From: Pseudoalteromonas sp. XMcav2-N
GTDB taxonomy: Bacteria > Pseudomonadota > Gammaproteobacteria > Enterobacterales > Alteromonadaceae
DNA length: 64,000 nt
Assembly (NCBI RefSeq): GCF_024124545.1
Contig: NZ_JAMXSF010000005.1
Location: 248,001-312,000 of the forward strand
Reading direction: 5' to 3'
The stretch's first letter is position 1. The number at the start of each line of letters is the position of its first letter. A program made the position numbers and the translations under genes. A model generated the notes under the pieces. That model was not told where the DNA came from and ran no database searches. It saw nothing but the letters and a program-made list of their open reading frames with translations. Positions 15,251 through 24,976 of the stretch are shown here, piece by piece.

Positions 15251-18200
15251 GTGATTCGACCTCCCTGGTTTGTTAACCCTCGCCTTATTTTGGGCCTGGT
15301 ATGTATTTTGTGTCTTGCCGGTTTGGGTGGCTGGTTCAGCGCTCCGGAGCAAGAAGATCCCAGCTTTCCGTATCGCAATGGCATGATTGTACTCAATGCC
15401 AATGGTCTGGAAGCTGAATCTCTGGCACAGCGCTACATTCGACCTCTGGAGCGTGTTTTAGCGCAAATAGATGAAATTCAGACCTACAGCGCTCAGGTGA
15501 AACACGGCTCCGCGTCGCTGGATATAGAGCTGAAAGAAACGGTGTATAACACCGACCAGGTTTGGCAGCGGATCAAAGAAGGGGTTGCCCCTATACGCCA
15601 GAGTAATCCGGCGCTGTCTATGACTATCTTAGATCGCGTGCAGGACACCCAGGGTATTTTATTGTCTGTTGGCAGTCGGGGCGACCTGCTACAGGAGCGC
15701 CAACTCGCCATTGAGTTGCGAGATCAGATATTGGCGCTTAGTACAGTGCGCAATGCTCAGCTGGTGGGCGACCCGGGCAGCCAGATAGCGGTGGCCTATT
15801 CGCAGCAAACTATGTTGCAAACGGGTGTCACCCCCTTGCAGATTGCTCAGCGTATCGGCGGTGCCAATCAGATTGACTCGGTTGCCAGTATCACCGACGA
15901 CCGGGCTAACCTTATCCTGTCACCTGTGGCTCAACTGGACTCTTTGGCCGAGCTTAAGGGGAAGCTCGTAGCAACCGATCAGGGCCAGCAATTGCCTTTA
16001 TCTACGCTGGCCGATATCCATTATCGTCCCGATCCTAAAGCCAGTGAGTCTTTTTGGATCAACGGTCAGCAACGCGTTGGTGTGGCGGTGACTCTGGTGC
16101 CCAACCGGATCCGCATTGCACAGGCGGGCGAGCAAGTTACCCAGCTGGTTGAGCAATTCAATGAGATATACGGGGCAAACGCTGTCACGATAGAGCTGTT
16201 TCAGCCCAAGTGGGCCAAAAAGCGCAAAGACGGGCTAATGCAATCGTTAATGCTGAGCCTGGTTGCCATTGCTGTTATTTTGTTTATTTTCCTCTCTGCC
16301 AGTGGTGCTGCGAGTGTATGTATTGCCGTTATGGTTATCACATTGTCGGCCATTGCCGCTTTTAGTGCGATGGATGGAGTATTGCACCAGATGACCATTG
16401 CCGGGCTGATTTTATCTTTAGGCCTGATGGTCGACAACTGCATTGTGGTTGCTGAACGATTTAACCGGCATATGTCTGCGGGCAGCGAACCATTACACAG
16501 TGCCATCCTAAGTATCACCGAGTTGTGGCGTCCACTGTGTGCTGCAACCGTGACAACCATTGCAGCGTTTTTGCCAATGCTGATGGCCAAAGGCAGTGTG
16601 GCTGATTTTATCGCCAGTATTCCGGTCATGGTGATTTTGTGTATTGTGGCCAGTTACGCCATTGCGTTAACACTGGTGCCTTTGCTGAACCGTTACTTGC
16701 CTGTGGGTAAAAGCCCGGTTTCTCGCTGGCAGCAGCAACTGCAACATATTTTAGAGCAGGGCGCACTGGCTTTATCCAAGTTTACCTTGCAGCACAAAAC
16801 CCTGACGTTAGTTGCTGTATTTGGGCTATGCGCCGGGTTGATGTCGCTGCCGCAGGCCGATGGTGAGTTTTTTCCAAAAACCAACCGTAATCAGGCCATT
16901 GTGGATGTGGAGCTGCCCATGGGCACGCACAAACGGCTCACAGCAAGTACGTTAAACCGGATAGCTGAAGACATCAGTGCACATGCCGATGTGCAGCGAA
17001 CGCTGGTATTCAATGGTTTCTCCGGCCCGCGCTTTTACTACAACCTGGCGCAAAAACCGGATGAAAGCCATATTGGCCGGGTGGTACTGACCGCCCAAGC
17101 ACATACCGATATGGCGTTGCTGGTTGAACAGCTGAACGACCAATTGCAAAGCGACTACCCGGAAGTCATTCTGCGAGCCCGGGAGCTCGGGCAAGGGCCG
17201 CCACTGGAAAGTACGGTGGTAATGTGGCTAAGCGGTGAAGACTATAAAATCTTACGTCGAGCGGGCGAAGAGGTATTTGCCTTGCTGAGCTCAGATAGGC
17301 GGTTTGACGCACCCGGCAAAGCCTATTCGGGGGCGGTGCCTCAGCTGACCATGACTTTTGATCAGCAACGGCTGAGTCAGCTTGGCCTCACTGAAAGCCA
17401 GCTTAATGATTATCTGGCATGGCGCAGTGCAGGGCTAACCATGACTCAGGTGAGCTTTAATGATGAGCCTACATCAGTTGTGCTGTATGACCCGGATTCA
17501 AGTCATGACAGTATTGATCTGATGAACACCGGCGTACTGACCTCTCTGACCGAAAAACCGGTGCCGGTTCATGCGCTTGCTGATACCCGGATAGTCGGCC
17601 AGCCAGCCATTTTGGCGCGCAGAAATGGTGTGCCCGTGGTTAAACTGATCAGCGAAGTTGCACCTGGCGTGGATGAGGCTGCGCTGCTTACTGAGTTGAT
17701 GCCAGAGCTGACAGCTATTGCCGAGCGATATGGATTACAGTTAGCGTTTGGCGGAGAAATGGCTGAATCTGGCGAGGCAAACAATGCCTTGTTTAAAACC
17801 CTGCCAGCTGGTGCGCTGTTGCTCTTTATTGCCTTGGTGCTGCAGTTTAATTCGTTACGTTTAACTTTGCTGGTGATGCTGAGCATTCCCTTTGCCGTCA
17901 TTGGTGCGCCGGCTATGCTGAGCCTGGCTCAGGTGCCGTTCGGGTTTATGTCGGTTTTAGGGATCCTGGCACTGGCAGGAATAGTCGTGAATAATGCTAT
18001 CTTATTGATCGACGGCACTTTGTTATACGTACAAGCTGGGCAGAGCACGCAGGCGGCTATCATGTTATCGGTACAAAATAGGGTGCGTCCTGTTATAGTC
18101 ACTTCGGTCACAACCATAGTGGGTATGCTACCTTTAACCTCGGCCAGCAGTCCTCTGTGGCCGCCACTGGCATGGGCTGTGATTGGCGGATTGATCACTT

Positions 18201-18298
18201 CAACCATTCTGGTGCTGGTGGTGATCCCAGTTTTGCTGCAATGGTTGTTACCCAAGCGCACCAGGTCAATGCCAATTGCATTACCTGAGCTGACGTAA
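15251..18298 (+). CDS. RND efflux pump, inner-membrane permease
   Basis: GTG start with AAGGAG upstream; 1015 residues, the usual length of AcrB/MexB-type permeases. The N-terminal TM, two large periplasmic loops and two 5-6 helix TM blocks (from ~residue 330 and ~855) are visible. The TM4 proton-relay region reads LGLMVDNCIVVAERFNRH, so the second Asp of the usual DD pair is Asn. A second conserved region AGIVVNNAILLIDG matches family. The substrate cannot be read from sequence. Confidence 0.9.
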   Translation: MIRPPWFVNPRLILGLVCILCLAGLGGWFSAPEQEDPSFPYRNGMIVLNANGLEAESLAQRYIRPLERVLAQIDEIQTYSAQVKHGSASLDIELKETVYNTDQVWQRIKEGVAPIRQSNPALSMTILDRVQDTQGILLSVGSRGDLLQERQLAIELRDQILALSTVRNAQLVGDPGSQIAVAYSQQTMLQTGVTPLQIAQRIGGANQIDSVASITDDRANLILSPVAQLDSLAELKGKLVATDQGQQLPLSTLADIHYRPDPKASESFWINGQQRVGVAVTLVPNRIRIAQAGEQVTQLVEQFNEIYGANAVTIELFQPKWAKKRKDGLMQSLMLSLVAIAVILFIFLSASGAASVCIAVMVITLSAIAAFSAMDGVLHQMTIAGLILSLGLMVDNCIVVAERFNRHMSAGSEPLHSAILSITELWRPLCAATVTTIAAFLPMLMAKGSVADFIASIPVMVILCIVASYAIALTLVPLLNRYLPVGKSPVSRWQQQLQHILEQGALALSKFTLQHKTLTLVAVFGLCAGLMSLPQADGEFFPKTNRNQAIVDVELPMGTHKRLTASTLNRIAEDISAHADVQRTLVFNGFSGPRFYYNLAQKPDESHIGRVVLTAQAHTDMALLVEQLNDQLQSDYPEVILRARELGQGPPLESTVVMWLSGEDYKILRRAGEEVFALLSSDRRFDAPGKAYSGAVPQLTMTFDQQRLSQLGLTESQLNDYLAWRSAGLTMTQVSFNDEPTSVVLYDPDSSHDSIDLMNTGVLTSLTEKPVPVHALADTRIVGQPAILARRNGVPVVKLISEVAPGVDEAALLTELMPELTAIAERYGLQLAFGGEMAESGEANNALFKTLPAGALLLFIALVLQFNSLRLTLLVMLSIPFAVIGAPAMLSLAQVPFGFMSVLGILALAGIVVNNAILLIDGTLLYVQAGQSTQAAIMLSVQNRVRPVIVTSVTTIVGMLPLTSASSPLWPPLAWAVIGGLITSTILVLVVIPVLLQWLLPKRTRSMPIALPELT

Positions 18299-18356
18299 AA
18301 CCTGTCTGGAATAAAGTGGAACAAGTAACGTAAGGCAAGAGAATGGAGAAAGTAGT

Positions 18357-19022
18357 ATGCGCATATTGATCACCGAAGATAACCTGCAACTGGCGAGCTT
18401 TATTCAGCAGGCCATGACTAAAGAAGGCTACGCGGCTGATATAGCCACCAGTGCGGGCGCATTACGCGATCAAATGGCATTATGGCACTACGACGCCATT
18501 ATTCTGGATCTCGGGTTGCCCGACAAAGACGGACTCGATGTGATTGCTGCTTTACGGGGTGCCGACAACCCGGTTCCGGTGCTTATCTTAACTGCGCGGG
18601 GCAGTGTGGATGATCGCATTGCCGGCTTGGATCTGGGTGCAGATGACTATATCAACAAGCCGTTTGATATCGGCGAGCTGCTGGCGCGGCTGCGCGCTTT
18701 GCTTCGTCGTCCCAGTCAGTACATTGGCACTTTATTGTCTCATGGTAACCTGGCGCTTGACCCAAAATCTCGTCGCGTAACGGTAGGCGGCGAGAACCTT
18801 TCAATGGGTAAGACAGAAGTGGCCATTTTGGAATATCTGCTGCGCCATGTAGGCTTAACCGTGGGCAAAGATGCATTATACGACGCCATTTATGCCATGG
18901 GGTTTGAAGTAACCGACAACGCTTTGCAGGTGGCGGTACACCGAATTCGCAAAAAGCTTGATGGTACTGAGGCGGACGTCACCATTAAAACGCTCCGTGG
19001 CATAGGATATATACTGGCATGA
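18357..19022 (+). CDS. OmpR-family response regulator
   Basis: 221 residues: receiver domain 1-~115 with acidic pair ED (9-10 region), phospho-acceptor Asp in ILDLGLPDKDG, Thr in LTARG and Lys in INKPFDI; then a winged-helix DNA-binding domain ending KTLRGIGYILA. It is closest in style to PmrA/QseB/BasR-type regulators. GGAGAAAG precedes the ATG. It overlaps the kinase gene by ATGA, and both follow the RND genes, so it probably controls the MipA-RND operon. Confidence 0.9.
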   Translation: MRILITEDNLQLASFIQQAMTKEGYAADIATSAGALRDQMALWHYDAIILDLGLPDKDGLDVIAALRGADNPVPVLILTARGSVDDRIAGLDLGADDYINKPFDIGELLARLRALLRRPSQYIGTLLSHGNLALDPKSRRVTVGGENLSMGKTEVAILEYLLRHVGLTVGKDALYDAIYAMGFEVTDNALQVAVHRIRKKLDGTEADVTIKTLRGIGYILA

Positions 19023-20380
19023 AAATCATAAAAAACTCCCTCGCCCGCAAGATCTACCTGCATTTTATTCTGATAGGCTCGGTGGTGTTCACCGGAATAG
19101 GTGTGATCTTGCACCTGTTTTCGATGAACTATGCCAATCTGGCGCTCGAAGTCAGTATGAAAGGCATGATTGAGGACGTAGGGGATGCACTGCATTTTGA
19201 GCAACAGCAACTTGTGTATACCCCTGATAATGTGATTGAAAAGTGGGGCTATGACGCCCTGTACAATAACTTTGCGTTTCGTGTTCTGCGCGCCGAGGAT
19301 GGCCAGGTATTGCTCCAGTCTGTAAACAGTGAACAGGGCTCCGAAGCATTGGCAGCGCTGACCGACACCATTGCGCTTGGGTATTCTCATCTTGATGGCG
19401 TTGATCGTTTTCGTACCGAACTCACACTGGACGGACAGGCGCTGTTGCTGGACATGGCACGCAACGACCTGATCACAGAACTGGCGAACGAAGCCGTGAT
19501 CCCGGCACTAAACCGGGTGACGGCCATCACCATTTTTGCCGCATTTGGGGTGTTTATGGTGGTGGGGTACTTATCGGTGCGCTCTGTGGTGCGGCCCGTT
19601 AAAGCCGTAGCTGGCCAGTTAAAGCAGATCAAACCGGAGCAGCTTAGTTTCAGGCTCAGTAACGAGGGGTTGCCTTATGAGATTCAGCCGATTGTGGATT
19701 CACTGAACCAGGCCATGGAGCGGGTAGAGGGAGGCTTTGATGAACAAAAGCGCTTTGTGGCCAACGCCGCCCATGAGCTTAAAACCCCACTGGCTGTGCT
19801 TAATACCCGTGTTCAGCTGGCCGATATTGCCCCCCAGATCCGCGAAGAAATCGTCAACGATGTCGCTTATATGAGTCGGGTGGTGCAGCAACTCTTAGAT
19901 CTCTCTCGCGCGCAAAACTTTGTGGTGTACAACAAGGTACCGGTAAGCCTGTCAGCGCTGGCACAGGAAGTTTGCATGATGCTGGCACCGCTGGCAGTAC
20001 AGTTTGATAAAGAGCTAAGTCTGGACACGGAACCAGGCACCGCTCAGATCCTGGCAGACAAAGCTGCCGTGCATATTATGATTAAAAACCTGGTCGAAAA
20101 CGCCCTGAAGCACTCAAAGGACAATGCCAAGATTCAGGTCAGAGTGAGTGCCACTGAGTTGGAAGTGAGCGACAACGGCCCCGGGATCCAGTCGCAATTC
20201 TACGACCGCCTGTTTGAACGCTTCTGGAGACAGGAGCAATCTACCCTGAGCGGCAGTGGACTGGGCCTGTCTATCGTCAAAGAAGTCGTCGACTTTCACA
20301 ACGCCAAACTCACGGTTACCTGCAAAAACGAGCAAGGCGGCGCAAGCTTTAAAGTAGTGTTCGGGGAGCGAGAAGCTTAA
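19019..20380 (+). CDS. Sensor histidine kinase
   Basis: 453 residues: TM1 near the N-terminus, a ~130-residue periplasmic sensor, TM2 (VTAITIFAAFGVFMVVGYL), HAMP, HisKA with ANAAHELKTPLAVL (phospho-acceptor His) and a HATPase domain with N box NLVENALKHS, DNGPGI and GSGLGLSIVKEVV. Partner of the response regulator it overlaps. The ligand is unknown; the acidic, aromatic periplasmic part could bind cations, which is inference only. Confidence 0.9.
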   Translation: MKIIKNSLARKIYLHFILIGSVVFTGIGVILHLFSMNYANLALEVSMKGMIEDVGDALHFEQQQLVYTPDNVIEKWGYDALYNNFAFRVLRAEDGQVLLQSVNSEQGSEALAALTDTIALGYSHLDGVDRFRTELTLDGQALLLDMARNDLITELANEAVIPALNRVTAITIFAAFGVFMVVGYLSVRSVVRPVKAVAGQLKQIKPEQLSFRLSNEGLPYEIQPIVDSLNQAMERVEGGFDEQKRFVANAAHELKTPLAVLNTRVQLADIAPQIREEIVNDVAYMSRVVQQLLDLSRAQNFVVYNKVPVSLSALAQEVCMMLAPLAVQFDKELSLDTEPGTAQILADKAAVHIMIKNLVENALKHSKDNAKIQVRVSATELEVSDNGPGIQSQFYDRLFERFWRQEQSTLSGSGLGLSIVKEVVDFHNAKLTVTCKNEQGGASFKVVFGEREA

Positions 20381-20382
20381 TC

Positions 20383-21390
20383 CGAACGCTTGTGAGCCGG
20401 GATCTACTCAAACACCGCGTAGCAATGCTAAGTTGCAGGCGCACCTCATAAACAACGCCGTCACTTCCAAACAACTCCGTCATCCCGGACGGCTTGCGAG
20501 CCGGGATCTACTCAAACACCACGTAGCAGTGACAGGTTCCAGGCGCACCTCATAAACATCACCTACCAAACAACTCCGTCATCCCGGACGCGTGCGAGCC
20601 GGGATCTACTCAAACACCGCGCAGCAGTACCCGGTTCCAGGTGCACCTCACCAACAATACCGTCACTTCCAAACGACTCCGTCACTTCCAAGCAACTCCG
20701 TCACTTCCAAGCAACTCCGTCATCCCGGACGCGTGCGAGCCGGGATCTACTCAAACACCGCGCAGCAATGCTAGGTTACAGACGCACCTCATAAAACAAC
20801 GCAGTCACTTCCAAACGACTCCGTCATCCCGGACGCGTGCGAACCGAGATCTACTTAAAAACCGCGCAGCAGTGCCCGGTTCCAGGCGCACCTCATAAAC
20901 AACTCTGTCACGACCAAGCAACACCGTCACCTCACAAACAACGCCGCCACTTCCAAACAACTCCGTCATCCCGGACGCTTGCGAGCCGGGATCTACTCAA
21001 ACACCGCACAGCAATGCGAGATTCCAGACGCACCTCATAAACAACTCCGTCATCCCGGACGCGTGCGAGCCGGGATCTACTCAAACACCACGCAGCAGTA
21101 CCCGGTTCCAGGCGCACCTTACCAACAACACCGTCACTGCCAAACAACGCCGTCACCTCACAAACAACGCCGCCTCTTCCAAACAACTCCGTCATCCCGG
21201 ACGCGTGCGAGCCGGGATCTACTCAAACACCGCACGGCAATGCGAGATTCCAGACGCACCTCATAAACAACTCCGTCATCCCGGACGCGTGCGAGCCGGG
21301 ATCTACTCAAACACCACTCTGCAGTGCCCGGTTCCAGACGCACCTTACCAACAACACCGTCACTGCCAAACAACGTCGCCATCCCAACCC
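20383..21390. repeat. Cluster of nine REP/BIME-like palindromic units
   Basis: Nine copies of a unit containing ATCCCGGACGCGTGCGAG then CCGGGATCTACTCAAACACC (units start near 20383, 20478, 20577, 20718, 20822, 20963, 21047, 21189, 21273). ATCCCGG/CCGGGAT form a 7-base stem. After each head come CGCAGCAGTGCCCGGTTCCAG-like and GCGCACCTCATAAACAACTC-like segments and a variable number of CGTCACTTCCAAACAACTC copies. Unit length is about 84-142 bases. The open frames here are periodic by-products on both strands. The cluster separates the kinase gene from the second accessory region. Confidence 0.85.
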
Positions 21391-21392
21391 TA

Positions 21393-21712
21393 AGTGCTGA
21401 TTATTTATACAGGTATAAGCAAATGTAGTCAGTTTCCATGTCAAATTTCTCGTTTTCTCCGCGCTTGAAGGTCTCGTCTAAGTGAAGATCTGATTTAATT
21501 TACATAGATTCAAAAAGTTAGTAGCTTTACATAACGAGACCCCAAGTCTCGCTATGAACAAGGCTCGGTTTCACCAAAGACATTTTGGCTTGAGTGACTA
21601 GTACAATAGTGGTAGGTTATTGTTCTTGTTATAAATAAAATAATTTAGCTGTGGAGCTGTACGGTTTTAGGAACTGGATCTAACCGGTATTCACGCTAAT
21701 AAGCTGTTAAGT
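21393..21712 (+). repeat. 320-base dispersed element, copy B
   Basis: Second copy of the element at 1501-1820, with the same start AGTGCTGATTATTTATACAG, the hairpin CGAGACCCCAAGTCTCG and the end CACGCTAATAAGCTGTTAAGT. The last heptamer GTTAAGT (21706-21712) resembles an attC right core. It abuts the REP cluster on the left and the 21729 gene on the right. Confidence 0.75.
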
Positions 21713-21728
21713 TTCATTTGAGGAAAGT

Positions 21729-22379
21729 ATGCACAATAAAATAGGTAGTATTACAGGTGTGGCAGGTTTTATTATTTCCCTGATCTCACTCTATTTTTCT
21801 TATCAGGCAACTTTAGATCGCAAGGAGAACCTCAGAGTTTCTTTAAATGCTCAAAGGTTTGGTTATGAAACTGAAATTAAAGCTCCTGTAGCAGATATTA
21901 TTCCTCCGCTACTGAAAACAAATTGGGATGTCGTTGTTACAAATAATAGCGACCGTAAAACCACTATCTTAGAAAGTGATGTGTACTTACTTAGCGATAA
22001 AGGGCGGAAAGACTACTCAGGGTTGTTCCAAGGTTTGTATCAAGAAAATGGCAATAAAGTTAGTTTCCCAATTTCTTTAGAGTCTGGTGACTATCTAAAA
22101 TTAAGAGCGGTAATCGGTTATGAAGTCGCTCCTAAAGCTTATGCAGAACTTAAACAAGTAGATGGCTTCATTAATAACTCATTTCACATCGACGATATGC
22201 ATCAATTTTTGTGTAACCACCAAATCGACTTTCGTGACAATGATGCTCTTTGTCAGCAGGGAATTATTAGTATCTCGGATAATTCATCGGACAATTTGTA
22301 TATTATGCAGTTATCAACAGCGCGAGATAATGTTTTTGAAACCGCTGGTTTTTGGTACAAAGTAACTACGACGTACTAA
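21729..22379 (+). CDS. Single-TM cassette protein, unknown function
   Basis: 216 residues; ATG 21729 has GAGGAAAG upstream. One N-terminal TM helix (GVAGFIISLISLYFSYQATL) anchors a soluble domain of beta-like segments (WDVVVTNNSDRKTTILESDVYLLS). Layout resembles small membrane-anchored proteins of defence-associated or cassette pools, but no family is recognised. Followed by a VCR-like attC. Confidence 0.6.
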   Translation: MHNKIGSITGVAGFIISLISLYFSYQATLDRKENLRVSLNAQRFGYETEIKAPVADIIPPLLKTNWDVVVTNNSDRKTTILESDVYLLSDKGRKDYSGLFQGLYQENGNKVSFPISLESGDYLKLRAVIGYEVAPKAYAELKQVDGFINNSFHIDDMHQFLCNHQIDFRDNDALCQQGIISISDNSSDNLYIMQLSTARDNVFETAGFWYKVTTTY

Positions 22380-22384
22380 AAACT

Positions 22385-22507
22385 TAACAAGCAATTTAAG
22401 AGTGATTCCCCACGCTTGGCATTTTGGGTTTGGGTTAAGTTTAGTGTTTACGGTGTCCAATTTGAGTGTAGTGGTAGCGTGGCTCACACCTTAATTGGGC
22501 GTTACAA
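22385..22507 (+). other. attC recombination site (VCR-like, 123 bases)
   Basis: TAACAAGCAATTTAAGAGTG at the left and CACACCTTAATTGGGCGTTAC at the right. The internal sequence closely follows the 2425-2550 site, showing a shared attC type at the two ends of the split accessory zone. Confidence 0.85.
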
Positions 22508-22516
22508 GGTAGCTAG

Positions 22517-22969
22517 ATGGAATTTGAGAGTTGGCCAACACCTTTTGAAGATGGCAGTTTGTGGTTAGTCGATTTGTCTTGGGGTACCAAAGAGTGGACT
22601 CTCGAAAAATCGAATGGTGTTAAGTACCTGATTAAAGGCGACGCAAAACACGAAAGCCATGAACTTGTAGCTCGTGTATTTCACGAAGAATCAGAAACTA
22701 TATACGAGCTATTATTTGAATCTGTAAATGGCTTTCGTTGTCTAGACGAACACGGCCTGACAGAAGTTTGGAGCAATATTCGACCAACATTAAATACGTT
22801 TAAAATAAAAGGTCATGGTTGGCACAAAGAAAGCCCGCTTACCTTTTTCATGGGAAATGATGGTGAGTGGTCTCACTTAATAGTTACTGCTGACGAATGT
22901 TTAGAGGTTATTTGTAGCGCAAGCCCAATCGTAAAAGAAATTGGTAAAGCAGAGGCAGTCGCGACCTAA
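22517..22969 (+). CDS. Cassette protein, unknown function (150 aa)
   Basis: ATG 22517 lies 10 bases after the attC core. The 150-residue soluble protein has many Trp and Glu (WPTPFEDGSLWLVDLSWGTKEW at the start broken by Gly), a His-rich middle and no signal. No domain recognised. The TAA stop (22967-22969) is the first triplet of the next attC. Confidence 0.58.
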   Translation: MEFESWPTPFEDGSLWLVDLSWGTKEWTLEKSNGVKYLIKGDAKHESHELVARVFHEESETIYELLFESVNGFRCLDEHGLTEVWSNIRPTLNTFKIKGHGWHKESPLTFFMGNDGEWSHLIVTADECLEVICSASPIVKEIGKAEAVAT

Positions 22970-23066
22970 CAAACGCTTTAACCAAGGGACGCAAAACGCT
23001 TGGCTTGCGCTCATTCTTAGCAAATTTTAGCCAAGCATTCATGCGCCCCATATGGCGGTGTCATAT
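22967..23066 (+). other. attC recombination site (100 bases, right core altered)
   Basis: TAACAAACGCTTTAACC at the left; inner arms GGACGCAAAACGCTTGGCT / AGCCAAGCATTCATGCGCC are perfect family members. The right core reads GGCGGTGTCATAT instead of GGCGGCGTTATAT. Just after it, at 23067, lies the end of the minus-strand cupin gene. Confidence 0.8.
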
Positions 23067-23729
23067 TTACAAATGACCCACTTTCACATAAATCAATGCG
23101 CCATCCTCTTTCGTAAAAGGCGTATGCCGGCTCATGTGGGGGCTACGAAGCCAGGTGCCTGCGGGATATTGGCCATGCTCATCGTAAAACGTGCCTTCCA
23201 AAACAAAGATTTCTTCTCCTCCCCAATGGGTGTGCAATTGAAATTGAGTGTGAGGTGACCATTTTACTAAGGCGACCTTCTCACCTTTAAACTCATGCAA
23301 CGGCATTACCGTCAGCCCATCAACAAGCCCTTGGTGCCAAGGGTGGGTTTGAGTGTCTATCACTTTTTGTTCTGTGTCGTCCTGATCAAATTGATGTAGC
23401 TTTACCAATATAGTTGCACCTTCTTTACCTATTTTTGGTGTGTGAGATGTACCAATTGGGTTGCGCACATAGCTCCCCTTTGCGTAGTTTTGATGCTCGT
23501 CCGAAAACACACCATCAAGTACTAAGAATTCTTCTCCACCACTATGAGTATGTGACGAGAACGCTGAGTATGGCGCGTAACGAACGATAGAGGTCGCTCG
23601 TGCGACTTCATCTCCAACGCGATCAAGCATCATGCGCTCAACGCCAGGCATCGGAGAATCAACCCACTTATAGTCGGCGGGTTGAATTACTACACGATGC
23701 TTGAAATCTGCATTGATTAAAGTAGTCAT
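23067..23729 (-). CDS. Two-cupin ChrR-like protein
   Basis: ATG at 23729 has GGAGG upstream (the frame extends to 23741). The 220 residues contain two cupin domains, each with the metal-binding pattern: SSHTHSGGEEFLVLDG near 75-90 and QLHTHWGGEEIFVLEG near 180-195. This matches the anti-ECF ChrR-like cupin family, without its N-terminal sigma-binding domain. It probably binds a divalent metal; substrate unknown. 25 bases downstream of the SDR gene, so one operon. Confidence 0.82.
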   Translation of the reverse strand: MTTLINADFKHRVVIQPADYKWVDSPMPGVERMMLDRVGDEVARATSIVRYAPYSAFSSHTHSGGEEFLVLDGVFSDEHQNYAKGSYVRNPIGTSHTPKIGKEGATILVKLHQFDQDDTEQKVIDTQTHPWHQGLVDGLTVMPLHEFKGEKVALVKWSPHTQFQLHTHWGGEEIFVLEGTFYDEHGQYPAGTWLRSPHMSRHTPFTKEDGALIYVKVGHL

Positions 23730-23754
23730 ACTGACCTCCAATAAAGATTGTTAC

Positions 23755-24528
23755 TTAATTTCTGCCAGCAATAACACCGCCGTCAACGTCCCAAATCGCG
23801 CCTGTTATCCAGCTTGCACGCTCGTTCAAGAGGAACATGATAGCGTTGGCAACGTCATCTGGTGTGCCTATACGACCAATAGGGTGGAAACTGTCAAAAC
23901 CTGCCAGGGCATCGTCCACTTCTGTCGGATCGATAAAAGTTTCGTAAATTGGCGTTTTCACTACCGCAGGTGACACAGCATTTACCCTAATGCTATGGTC
24001 GGCCAGTTCCATTGCCATATGCTGCGTTAACGCGTGTAACCCTGCTTTTGCCATGGAATAAGCAGAAGAGGGGGTTGCTTTGATCGCCTGCTTAGCCCAC
24101 ATTGAACCAATATGAACAATGGAGCCACCGCCATTGTTACGCATATTCTGGGATACGGCTTGGCTTATAAAAAAGGTTGCCCGATTCAGTGCAGCATAAG
24201 CATCATAATCCTCAAATCCGTGCTCTAAATAAGGCTTCGGATTGAAGTAACCTGCTGAATTAACAAGGTACTGGATATGTCTTTCGTCCGAGTTTATCGC
24301 TTGAATGACTCTGTCAACATCTTTTTGCTCATAGAGGTTGGCTTGTAATGTCTCAATATTGATGTCATTACTCGCTATTGCGGTTAACTGAGATCTGGCC
24401 GACTCCAGCTTTTCAGCGTTGTTGCCTAAGATAATAACACTGCTCCCTTGAGCGACGAGTTGCTTTGCTGTTGCCAGGCCCATTCCGCTAGAACCGCCAA
24501 TGATTAATGCGATATTTGAAGTTGTCAT
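23755..24528 (-). CDS. Short-chain dehydrogenase/reductase
   Basis: 257 residues, a classical SDR length. Nucleotide motif GGSSGMG (12-18 region; first Gly in place of usual Thr), NSAG near 90, catalytic Ser in VHIGSMW, YSMAK (Tyr/Lys) near 157-161, then [11 protein letters not shown]-terminal ending [11 protein letters not shown] is typical. First gene of the SDR-cupin operon, divergent from the HxlR regulator. Substrate unknown. Confidence 0.88.
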   Translation of the reverse strand: MTTSNIALIIGGSSGMGLATAKQLVAQGSSVIILGNNAEKLESARSQLTAIASNDINIETLQANLYEQKDVDRVIQAINSDERHIQYLVNSAGYFNPKPYLEHGFEDYDAYAALNRATFFISQAVSQNMRNNGGGSIVHIGSMWAKQAIKATPSSAYSMAKAGLHALTQHMAMELADHSIRVNAVSPAVVKTPIYETFIDPTEVDDALAGFDSFHPIGRIGTPDDVANAIMFLLNERASWITGAIWDVDGGVIAGRN

Positions 24529-24586
24529 AGATTTTCTCCGATATATGTTAAGGTACGGAGATAATTTATCGAATCACTATAGCGTT

Positions 24587-24623
24587 AAAAAGTAAGTACA
24601 AATTGGTAAGGTAGGTACTTTTT
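24587..24623. promoter_or_regulatory. Imperfect palindrome, likely HxlR operator
   Basis: AAAAAGTAAGTAC (24587-24599) mirrors GTAGGTACTTTTT (24611-24623) with two mismatches, in the 106-base gap between divergent SDR and hxlR-like genes, ending 11 bases before the regulator's ATG. HxlR-type proteins bind such GTAC-containing repeats near their own genes, so autoregulation and control of the SDR operon is likely. Binding is inferred. Confidence 0.6.
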
Positions 24624-24634
24624 GGTACATCTTT

Positions 24635-24976
24635 ATGAAAGATAGAGAAAAAAAATATTTGAGAAAAACCGCACCGACTGAAAGTGCAAAGATAGTAGAG
24701 ACTATTTATGGCTGCAAATGGTCTCTTACGGTTTACCAGCTTTTGGCTGATGGAATCAATCGGCCTGGCGAAATGGTGCGCAGCATTGAAGGTTTAACCA
24801 CTAAAGTGCTGAACCAGTGCCTGCGTAAAAATACGGAGTTTGGGATCCTGGAGCGAATTTCTTACAATGAGGTGCCACCGAGGGTGGAGTACAAAGTCAC
24901 TGATTTCGGGGCCAAGTTTATGAAAGTCCTTGATGAGCTTGAAAAACTACAACATGAAATTGAAAATCAGCTATAA
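24635..24976 (+). CDS. HxlR-family transcriptional regulator
   Basis: 113 residues with the HxlR winged helix: VETIYGCKWSLTVYQLLADG, RPGEMVRSIEGLTTKVLNQCLRKNTEFGILERISYNEVPPRVEYKVTDFG broken by structure-typical turns, then a helical dimerisation tail. A Cys (GCKW) and a second (NQCL) could be redox or electrophile sensors as in HypR/QorR, which is a guess. Divergent from the SDR-cupin operon; the TAA stop opens the next attC. Confidence 0.88.
   Translation: MKDREKKYLRKTAPTESAKIVETIYGCKWSLTVYQLLADGINRPGEMVRSIEGLTTKVLNQCLRKNTEFGILERISYNEVPPRVEYKVTDFGAKFMKVLDELEKLQHEIENQL

Noticed and set aside
20383..21390. CRISPR array
   Set aside because: Repeats are long and palindromic and the intervening segments are themselves repeated, not unique spacers; no cas gene is present.
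20592..21393. Several overlapping ORFs on both strands
   Set aside because: All are by-products of the REP-like repeat cluster; frames repeat the same short words and have no start signals.
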